A program made the translations under genes and the position numbers. The notes under the pieces are model-generated. The model made no database searches and was not told where the DNA came from. It saw only the letters and a list, made by a program, of their open reading frames with translations. Below, piece after piece: positions 28,701 to 36,800 of a DNA stretch of 57,441 nucleotides. The stretch is from positions 1 to 57,441 of the forward strand of contig DATKMK010000026.1 in NCBI GenBank assembly GCA_035541895.1. Direction: 5' to 3'. This DNA is from DATKMK01 sp035541895 (GTDB lineage: Bacteria; Desulfobacterota; Binatia; HRBIN30; JACQVA1). The first letter of the stretch is position 1. Every line of letters begins with the position of its first letter.

Positions 28701-29182
28701 CGGCTGGGAGGGTTGCAGATGCGATTGAGGCGGCACGTAGCGCGCTCGACCGCATGGGACGGGTGGAGAAGTTCCAGGCCGGCATGTCCGCGGCCCTACT
28801 CGCCGAGGCCCTGCTGCAGGCCGGCGATCCTTCGGCCGCGCTGACCGCGGCGGATGAGGCGATCGCGCTCTGCCGCCGTTCGGAGCGCGGCAACTACGAG
28901 GCGGCGGCGTTTGGCGTCATCGCCCGGGCACTTCTCCGTCGCGACGGCCCGGCGGCGCGCGACGCCGCAGAGGCTGCGCTTGCCAGCGCCGCCGCACTGA
29001 TCGAACGCACGGGCGCAACGACGCTCGCCCCCGCGCTCTGCGAGTGGCGCGCTGAGCTGGCCGCCGCCCTCGGCGACGACGCGACACGCGAGCGGCAACT
29101 GCGCGAGGCGCGGCAAGGTTACGAAGCGATCGGCGCGCCGGGACACGTCGAGCGGTTGTCTGCGCTGGGTCCGAGCTCGTAG
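25781..29182 (+). CDS. Double zinc ribbon / class III nucleotide cyclase / AAA (STAND) ATPase / TPR protein, paralogue 4
   Basis: 1133 residues from ATG 25781, which overlaps the previous stop (ATGA). An open frame upstream to 25724 is ignored because the zinc ribbon begins at this Met (MKCSGCGHANPAESSFCLEC). The layout repeats that of paralogues 1-3: four CxxC pairs, linker, cyclase with FADVKGS and YTGDGIMALFG and the same Gln/Gly active-site replacements, Walker A EAGTGKSR, Walker B LIEDLHWLD, and a long helical repeat region. The TPR half is again divergent. Last copy of the tandem array. It is followed by 260 bp that contain a degenerate zinc-ribbon remnant and then the CYP153-like gene. 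Confidence 0.9.
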   Translation: MKCSGCGHANPAESSFCLECGSRLVPACAQCGAQLPPNAKFCNKCGAPVQVSSARPQVSGPDTHHPTPTTQRDPLSYTPKHLADKILQSKSALEGERKQVTVLFADVKGSMELAEQLDPEEWHRILDRFFAILTDGVHRFEGTVNQYTGDGIMALFGAPIAHEDHAQRACYAALHLRDEIARYATEVKREHGVGFSTRMGINSGAVVVGRIGDDLRMDYTAQGHTVGLAQRMESLASPDTCYLTAATAGLVRGYFALDDLGDFRVKGVAEPVRVHRLTGIGTSRTRFDISRARGLSRFVGRAADIRTLEDAIAQTDAGNGQVVGVVAEAGTGKSRLCFEFLERCRARGMSVYEAHAVAHGKNIPLLPILELFRAYYGITSEDDDRSAREKIAGRMVLLDLGFADALPLIFDFLGVADSQRPAPRLDPDARQRQILAVMRKVIQSISEEQPTITLIEDLHWLDDASGEFLAHMVDARAGSRNLLLLNFRPEYRADWMQKSWYRQIPLTPLGKDAIAELLADLLGTDPSIATLVGPIHARTGGNPFFTEEVAQTLIESGHLEGLRGAYRLASPVEKLQVPATVQAVLAARIDRLPEREKRLLQVASVIGKDFAEPLLAEVAELPPEELKTTLAALHRAEFIYEQAIYPVVEYSFKHPLTQEVALGSQLKERRRQVHAAVARAIEQQHPDHLDERAPLLAHHWEEAGEALSAARWHRRAAEWVGYTDFAASTHHWGRVRALRRELPDDREAAALGIAACRLLLSMGWRVGMGLEEARTLLDEGQDLANASGDRRSALYLSMVYGRAVCGTGEVAAYLELMIETRRAALDLDDIALQAGAWGLLIDAFCFAARFPEALQSAEDGLARTPRSVSPDGWVVGINPYTTMSFWRGFCCSWMGRLPEAIEELGRCRRLCEEDSTPEMSGYALILTAEAHYHAHDAERALASARQLEEITRKLGEPPSLAAYAQLAFALAHLAAGRVADAIEAARSALDRMGRVEKFQAGMSAALLAEALLQAGDPSAALTAADEAIALCRRSERGNYEAAAFGVIARALLRRDGPAARDAAEAALASAAALIERTGATTLAPALCEWRAELAAALGDDATRERQLREARQGYEAIGAPGHVERLSALGPSS
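25951..25969. repeat. Short in-frame palindrome in the linker of paralogue 4
   Basis: GGTGTC (25951-25956) and GACACC (25964-25969) flank a 7-nt loop, followed by direct CCACCCGACACC-type units up to about 25990. The encoded linker is Pro/His/Thr-rich. It lies at the same position as the palindromes of paralogues 2 and 3 but is weaker. Confidence 0.5.
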
Positions 29183-29278
29183 AAGAGACTCTACCCCGAT
29201 GCGATTCGCGCCTGGGTCAACCAGCAGCAAAAGCGCTCGACAGCCTGAGGGGACTCGCGCATCGGAGACGAGACCGGC

Positions 29279-29407
29279 GTGGCGTGTCCCCACGGCCGTC
29301 ACGAAAACCGAGAAACGGCACGCTTCTGCGGCGAGTGTGCGCGCCCGCTGGCGCGTGAGCCGTTACCGAGGTCCGTGTCGTCCGCACTGCGGATATTGCA
29401 ACGATGA
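29279..29407 (+). pseudogene. Degenerate zinc-ribbon remnant of a cyclase paralogue
   Basis: A 42-codon frame begins GTG and reads ACPHGRHENRETARFCGECA then PLAREPLPRS. It resembles the first half of the double zinc ribbon of the neighbours, for example CTVCGHENRPGAKFCEQC in paralogue 3, but the second Cys of the first CxxC pair is lost and the frame stops after the first ribbon. No cyclase follows. Best read as the stump of a deleted fifth tandem copy, although a tiny real zinc-ribbon peptide cannot be excluded. Confidence 0.6.
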
Positions 29408-29444
29408 CCGATCCAGGCGAGCATCTCCGAAATGAGGAGGACCC

Positions 29445-30713
29445 ATGACTGATGTCGCTGTCGTTCCTTCCAAAGGACAAGCCGGTGCCGACCCGTCTGC
29501 CGTCCCCCTCGATCGGATCGACGTGTCCGACTCGGAGCTCTACGAGACCGACACGCACTGGGGATACTTCGAGCGCCTCCGCAAGCAGGATCCGGTTCAT
29601 TACTGTGCGCAGAGCGACTTTGGTCCTTACTGGTCGGTCACGAAGTACGTCGATGTCGTCCACGTGGAGAAGCACCCCGAGATGTTCTCCTCGGCGCGCA
29701 CCATCGTGGTGGGCGATCCGGATCCAAACTTCCCGCTGGAAGCCGGGTTCATCACCATGGACGGCGCCAAACACGACGCGCACCGGCAAGTGGTGCAACC
29801 GGTCGCGGCGCCACGCAACATCGTCTACCTCGAACCGCTGATTCGGAAGCGGATCGGTGAAATCTTCGATGCGCTTCCGCTAGGCGAGACCTTCGACTGG
29901 GTCGACCGCGTGTCGATCGAGGTCACCACCGGGATGCTCGCCACCCTGTTCGATTTCCCGTACGCGGAGCGCCGCAAGCTCACGTACTGGTCGGACATGG
30001 CAACGGCCACCCCTCTGCAAGTCGGCGCCACGGGCGTGACAGAAGCCGAGCGCAAGGTGGCGTTGATGGAATGCCTCGAGGTGTTCTCGCAGCTCTGGAA
30101 GGAGCGCCAGGGGGCGCCAGCCAGGGGACAACTCGACTTTGTCACGGCCTTGGCGAATGCCGAGGCAACGCGCGGACTCGAACCGCTCGAGTACCTGGGA
30201 ACCCTCGTCTTACTGATCGTGGGCGGAAACGACACGACGCGGAACTCGATCTCCGGTGGAGTCGTCGCGTTGAACGAGAACCCCGATCAATACACGAAGC
30301 TGCGCGAGCGGCCGGATCTCGTGCCCAACATGGTGAGCGAAATCATCCGCTGGCAGACGCCCCTCGCGCACATGCGCCGGACCGCAACCGGTGACACGCA
30401 GCTCGCCGGCAAGCAGATCGCGAAAGGGGACAAGGTGGTCATGTGGTACGTCTCCGCCAACCGCGACGAGGACATCTTCGATCGGCCGAACGACTTCCGC
30501 ATCGATCGCGAGAACGCACGCGATCATCTGGCCTTCGGCCGCGGCGTCCACTTCTGCATGGGAAGCCGCATCGCCGAGATGCAGTTGCGCGTGGTGTGGG
30601 AAGAGATCTTGGCCCGCTTCCGTCATGTCGAGGTCGTCGGCAAGCCCGTTCGAGTCCGCTCGAACTTCGTGAAGGGGTATGCGCATCTCCCGGTTCAGGT
30701 GCATCCCCGCTGA
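29445..30713 (+). CDS. Cytochrome P450, CYP153-like (alkane/fatty-acid terminal hydroxylase type)
   Basis: 422 residues from ATG 29445 with AGGAGG upstream at good spacing. The I-helix reads LLIVGGNDTTRNSISGG, the K-helix region VSEIIRWQTPLAHMRRTA, and the heme loop FGRGVHFCMGSRIAEMQLR with the axial Cys at 371. Segments such as KGDKVVMWYVSANRDEDIFD and VRSNFVKGYAHL are close to what I remember of CYP153, the soluble bacterial terminal alkane hydroxylases. The exact subfamily needs a search. It would need a ferredoxin and reductase, which are not in the window. It sits between the tandem cyclase array and the SnoaL-repeat cyclase on the same strand. Unlike the other P450 here it has no cyclic-nucleotide-binding domain. 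Confidence 0.85.
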   Translation: MTDVAVVPSKGQAGADPSAVPLDRIDVSDSELYETDTHWGYFERLRKQDPVHYCAQSDFGPYWSVTKYVDVVHVEKHPEMFSSARTIVVGDPDPNFPLEAGFITMDGAKHDAHRQVVQPVAAPRNIVYLEPLIRKRIGEIFDALPLGETFDWVDRVSIEVTTGMLATLFDFPYAERRKLTYWSDMATATPLQVGATGVTEAERKVALMECLEVFSQLWKERQGAPARGQLDFVTALANAEATRGLEPLEYLGTLVLLIVGGNDTTRNSISGGVVALNENPDQYTKLRERPDLVPNMVSEIIRWQTPLAHMRRTATGDTQLAGKQIAKGDKVVMWYVSANRDEDIFDRPNDFRIDRENARDHLAFGRGVHFCMGSRIAEMQLRVVWEEILARFRHVEVVGKPVRVRSNFVKGYAHLPVQVHPR

Positions 30714-30742
30714 CCTCGTGCGGAGCTGCGCGTGCGACGGCC

Positions 30743-30778
30743 TGTGCGGCATGCGGGCGTTCGAACGAACCGGGTGCC
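30743..30778 (+). pseudogene. Half zinc-ribbon remnant downstream of the CYP153-like gene
   Basis: One frame reads CAACGRSNEPGA, the opening of a DZR-type ribbon (compare CAACGTPHAPAEKFC in paralogue 2), before the similarity ends. The stretch has no start codon or partner CxxC. It is short, so chance similarity is possible, but its place beside other family remnants supports a decayed copy. Confidence 0.35.
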
Positions 30779-30824
30779 GTCCTAGCGATCATACGAGTTC
30801 GCGGCACGCCGACTATGTGACCGC

Positions 30825-33800
30825 GTGAGCTTCCTCGACACCATCGCCCGAGCCAAGGCGTACCTCGAACGCCAGGGTCGCGTCTCGCTGCGCGCCTTGC
30901 GCCGTGAGTTTGCTCTCGACGACGTAGCGCTCGACGAATTGGTGGAAGAGCTGGTCGACGTCCAGCAAGTCGCCGTGCGCGAGGGCGCTGTGCTCGTCCT
31001 GAAGCACCCGGAGGTGCAGGGGGCAGGGGGTTATGGGGTCAGGGGCTCGGAGTCCGATCGTTCGACTGCCGGCCTCGCAGCCCCCCACCTCGCGTCCGAA
31101 ACGCGCAAGGTCGTCAGCATTGTGTTTGCCGACCTCGCGGGCTCCACGGCACTACAAGAGCGCCTCGACCCGGAGTCCGCCCGCAGCTTCATGGAGCGGT
31201 ACTATCGAGCGATGCGGTCGGCCGTCGAGGCGCACGGCGGCACCGTCGTGAAGCTGCTCGGCGACGGAGTCATGGCAGCGTTCGGTGTGCCGCGCGTCGC
31301 CGAAGACGATGCGATTCGCGCGGTGCGCGCCGCGGTCGCGATGCAGAACGCTTTTCGGGCGCTGGCTAGCGAGCAGCGTGACATCGGCCTGCGCGTCGCA
31401 GTGAATAGCGGCGAAGTCATGGTCAGCGGCGACGACAGCGACGTTGTCGGCGATCCGGTGAACGTCGCGGCACGCTTGCAGCAGGAGGCGCAGGACGGCG
31501 ACGTGGTGATCGGTGAGGCGACGCGCCGGTTGGTGGCGGCGCGCATGACCCTCGATCCGCTCGGCAGTTTTGCGCTCAAGGGCCGCACGGAAACGGTGAA
31601 AGCGTACCGCGTGGTGTCGCTCGACCGCCCGACCGGCGCGACGACGGCGGCGTTCGTCGGCCGCGACGAGGAACTGGCGCGGATCACAGCGGTGTATGAC
31701 GCGGCCGTGGCGATGCCGGCTGCCCGCCTCGCCGTGTTGCTCGGCTCGCCAGGGCTGGGGAAATCGCGGTTGATCGACGAAGTCGGCCGGCGTCTCGGCG
31801 ACTCCGCGATCGTCGTCACCGCGCAGTGCGACGCGACAGGAGGTGCGACGTTCGCGCCGGTCGCGGCGGCACTGCGAGAGTTTCTCAACGCAACCCGGGG
31901 CCAGGTTCCCCTCCGTGGCAACGAGGGGGAATCACTGCGCACCGCGATCACTGCCGTTCTCCCCGATGACATCGATGGCACTCGCGTCGCCGACGGCATT
32001 GCCGCGCTGCTCGCGGGCTCTCCCGCCTCGCCGGAAGAAACCTTCTTCGTCATTCGCCGGTTTCTCACCGGCTTGGCCGCCAACAAACCAGTGGTCTTGG
32101 TGCTCGACGATCTGCACTGGGCCGAGCCGCTGCTGCTCGACTTGGTCGAGCACCTGATTCAGTGGGGCAGCCGTGTGCCGCTGCTGGTGCTGGTCGGCGC
32201 GCGTCCCGAGTTGCGCGACCAGCGTTCGTCGCTGGTGACGCCCGGCGGACTCGTCGCCGACGTCATCACGCTCAGCGGCCTGGACGCCGGGGCGGCGATG
32301 CGGCTGGCGGCCAATGTGATCGGCGCCGCCGACCTGCCAAGTACGGTGGCGGCCAAGGTGCTCGCAACGAGCGAGGGCAACCCGCTGTTCGTCGGCGAGC
32401 TGGTGCGCATGTTGGTCGACGAAGGCGCGATCGAACGCCAGGGCGACCGCTGGATCGTCGGTGCCAACCTGGCGGCGCTGGAGATGCCGCCGACGATCCA
32501 TGCGCTGCTCGCCGCGCGCATCGAGCGCTTGCGTTCCGAGGAGCGCACGGTGCTGGAGTACGCATCGGTGGTCGGCCGCCACTTCTCGCGCGGCGCGGTT
32601 GCCGCGCTGCTCGCGCACGACGGCAACGCCCTCGACGCGCGACTCGAGGCATTGCGCCGCACGGAGCTGATCGAACCGGACACAGGCTGGTTCCTCGGCG
32701 AGCCGGTCCTGCGTTTCCACCACGTCCTGATCCGCGACGCGGCGTATCGCCGGTTGCTCAAGGGCACGCGCGCCGAGCTGCACGCGCGACTGGCCGACTG
32801 GATCGAGGCCAAGGTCGGTAACGTCGACGAGCACGACGAGACGATCGGCTGGCACCTCGAACAAGCCCACCAGCACCTGCGCGAGCTGGGCCCGCTCGAC
32901 GACCGAGGCAAGGGACTCGGCGCACGCGCCTCGCAGCGTCTGGCGGCAGCGGGAAGACGCGCGCTGTCCGGTGACGACATCGGGCTGGCTGCCGGCTTGC
33001 TCGGCCGCGCCCTCGATCGCCTCGACGCCGACGATGCGGCGCGCGCCGACCTCGCCCTCGATTGGTGCGAAGCTCTACTCTCCGCAGGCGATGTCGGTCC
33101 CGCAGCGAAGGCGATCGACGAACTCAGCCGCCTAATAGCTAGCAACCTGACAACCAACAACGCCTCTTCCCGCCTCCGCGCCTGGCACACCTGCTTCGCC
33201 GGTCAGCTCACGGTACTGACCGCGCCCCAGGAGCTACAGGCCACAGCGGACGCGGTCGCTGCGGCAGCTCTGGAGTTGGGCAAGCTCGATGATGCCGCCG
33301 GAGAGGCAAAGGCGCATTCGGTACACGCGCAAGCGCTGGCGCGGCTGGGGAAGGTCGGTGCGTGCGAAGCCGCACTCGACAAAGCGCTGGCGGCCGCGCG
33401 CAAAGCCGGCGATCGCCGGCGCGCCAACGCCGTGCTGGCCGGCGCACCGCTCGCAGCGCTCTGGGGACCGAGCCCGGTGACACGCGCCAGCGGCCGCTGT
33501 CTCGATGTCGTGCGTGTCCTGCGTATCACCCAGGGTGCCCCGGCGGTCGAGTCGGTCGCACTGTCGTGCCAGGGCGTCCTCGAAGCGCTGCGCGGTCGCA
33601 CCGAGGCCGCGCGCCGCATGATCGCCTCGTCGCGCAGGATGGTCGAGGAGCTCGGAATCGCGCATCGTCTGTTCGAGGCTGACGTCTTCGCCGGGCGCAT
33701 CGATCTGCTTGAAGGTGACGCCGCTGCGGCCGAGCGCAAATTGCGCGGCGCCCACGACGGCTTGCGCGACCTTGGCCTCGGCATCGACGCGGCGCGCGCC

Positions 33801-36800
33801 GGCGCGCTGCTGGCGCGGGCGCAACTGGCCCAGGGCAAAGTAGCGGATGCGGCGCGCGCGAGCCAAGCGAGCGAAGCGCTCGCCGGCGACGACCTCCAGG
33901 CTGCCATCGCCTGGCGCGGCGTGCGTGCCGAGGCGCTGGCCAAGCGCGGCGAGCACGGCGCCGCAGTCGAGCTGGCGCAGGCCGCCGTCGCAATCGCGTC
34001 CGCCACCGATGCGCTGCTCGACCACGCCGACGCGCGCATGGCGCTTGCGGCGGCGCTGCGCGCGGCGGGGCGCGGCACCGAGGCCGATGCCGAGCAGCGT
34101 CGCGCTATCGAGCTGTGGGAGGCGAAGGGCGCGACGCTCTTGGCCGAGCGTCCTGGCACCGAGCGCGCCGCGCATACCGGGTCCCTGCCTTTGAAAAATG
34201 GAGGTCAGGAGGGATTTGCCGATGCGTCATCAAAACAAATCCCCCTCGATCCCCTTTTTTCAAAGGAGGAAGCCGAATCGCGGCGACGAGTACGCCCGAA
34301 CGCTGCGACCGCGATGAATGTCCGCTTCCTGGCCGCCCTCGCCGCGCGCGACTTCGATGCGCTCGCAGCGGAGTTTCACGAGCAGCACCGGGAAATCGAT
34401 CATCCGACAGGATCGACATACGGCCGCGACGCCGCCATCGCCTCCGTCCAGCGCCTCTTTCGATCACGCGATCCCCACTACGAGGTCGAGCCAATCGCGA
34501 CGCTCGGCGAACGCCTGCTGCTCTTCCGTCGCCGCACCCGCGCCAGTGGAGACACCCGTGGCCGCTACGATGTCGGCCCTTACGAGAACGAGGCCTTCCA
34601 GCTGTTCGAGGTCGACGCGAGTGGCCTCTGCCGGAACGCGGAGGTGTTCGCTGTCGATCACCTCGGCGACGCCGTCACACGTCTCTACGAACGCTACGCG
34701 GAGCTGCTGCCCGAGGGTGCCGAGCGCGCGCGCGCCGCCGCGACAGCGCGCTCGGTGCAGGTAGTGGCGCCAGGAAGCATCGACCTCGATGGCTACACGG
34801 AGGTATTCCGCTCCGACGTCGCGATCGTGGACCACCGGGTGCTCGGATTGGGCTCCTCCATCGGGCCGCAGATGCTGTTTCGCAGCATGGCCGCGGCGCG
34901 GGAGGTCGGGGACCAGCTGATGTCTCGCCCGCAGGACGTGCTCGCGCTCACCCACGACGCCCTGCTCCTGCGGTGGCTCGCCTCGGGCGTGGGTCGCGAG
35001 AGCGGCGGCGCATTCGAGTGGGCGTTCCTGCGCCTCTTCATCTTCGATCCCGATGGCCGCGTCGCCCGCTACGAACTCTTCGACGCGGAGCGCGAAGGCG
35101 AGGCGGTGGCGCGGTTCGAAAAACTCGCCCGCGCCGCGGCGGCGACGCCAAACGAGCCGTTCGCCAACGCCGCTTCGCGGACCGACGCCGAGCTCCTTCG
35201 CTGCTTCAACGCGCGCGACTGGGAAGGCGTCCTCGCCTGCGTTGCGCCGGTGATGGTGTTCGACGAGCGGCGCCGCATGCTGCACAACACGTGCGGCCGC
35301 GACATCTGGCTGGAGCAGTTCCGCGTCGCCTACGACGTGCCCGCGAGCCGCTTCACGACGACGCTCCGCGCGACGCGCGACGAGCGGCTCGCGCTGAGCC
35401 TCCACGGCTTCACGGGCGAGGTCGCGGGCGGTGGCGGCCCGCTGGCGATAGACGACCACCTCGCGCTTCATGAGGTCGATCGCGACGGGCGCATCGTTGC
35501 CATTGTGCTCTTCGACCTCGAGGACGAGGAAGTCGCTTACGCCGAGTTGGACGCGCGCTTCGAGGCCGGCGAGGGCCTCGCGTACGCGGCGCATATGGGC
35601 CTCCTGCGCGCTTTCGGGCGCGCCACCGCGAGCCAGGAGTGGGACCCGTTGGTGGCGCTTTGCGCACCGACGTTCGTTGAGCACGATCATTGCCGCGTCG
35701 CCACGCTCGGCACGACAAAAGGTGCTGCGGCGTGGGCACGTAACTTTAGTACGCTAGTCGATCTCGCCACCGACACGGCCTATCGGATCGATCACGTGCG
35801 ATCCACGGGTCATGGCCTCTGGGTCGTGGGCACGTGGTGCGGCACGCGGGAGGGCGGTCCCTACGAAATTCCGATCACCGCCGTCCTCGAGTTCGACGAT
35901 GACGGCCGCCTGGCGCGGGCGGACCGCTATGACGACGACCAGGTCGACCAGGCGCGGGCGCGCTTCGATGAGTTGATCGCCAAAGGGCTCTCTCTCCCAG
36001 GGGGAGAGGGAGCGGAGACGCACTTCGCCAACGCCGCGACGCGCGCGGTGGATCGCGGCACGGCGGCCCTGGCGGCGCGCGACTGGGAGGGGTTCGCCTG
36101 CCTCTTCGCTCCTGGCGCTCGACACTACGACCGCAGCCGCATGGTACAGCTCGAGTCCGACATCCAAACGTGGCTCGCCTCGTTCCGCCAGATGGTCGAG
36201 ATGACGTCTGGACCACCCCAGCGAAAGCTACTGGCCACGCGCGGCGAGCGGCTGGCGCTGTTCCGGATGATCTGGCATGGCGCGCAAGGCGACATCGGCC
36301 CGAGTGAGATCGACTGGCTGCTGATCATCGAGGTGGACGACCACGGCGACCATTCCGCGGTTGTCGTCTACGACCCCATCGACCTCGACGCCGCCTACGC
36401 CGAGCTCCACGCGCGCTGGACGGCGGGTGAGGCGTTGGCGTACCCACTCGCATCGAAGTGGCTGGGCGACTATCTGCGCTTCTTCGCTGCGCGCGACTGG
36501 GACGCCATGACCGCGATCGTGGCTACGGATTTCGTGGGGGAGAATCACCGCCTGGTTGGTTGGGGAACGCTGCACGGGCCGGCGGCTGTCGTCTCGATCT
36601 TCCAGGCGCAGATCGGTCTCGCACCCGACACCGAGGAACGCATGGATCACGTCCGCACCTGCGACCGCGGGGTGCTGTTCGAATACGCCTGGCACGGCAC
36701 CCACGAGGGCGGCGCGTTCGAGAACCTGTGGATCGTCGGCATCGAGCTCGATGATGCTGGCCGGGCGCGGCGCGGTGACGTGTGGGAGCCGGAACAGATC

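Noticed and set aside
15522..29182. Cyclase/STAND array read as an anti-phage system such as Pycsar
   Set aside because: No membrane or nuclease effector with a nucleotide sensor is nearby. The sensor-bearing partners are a P450 and an acyltransferase, so metabolism control fits better. Not excluded.
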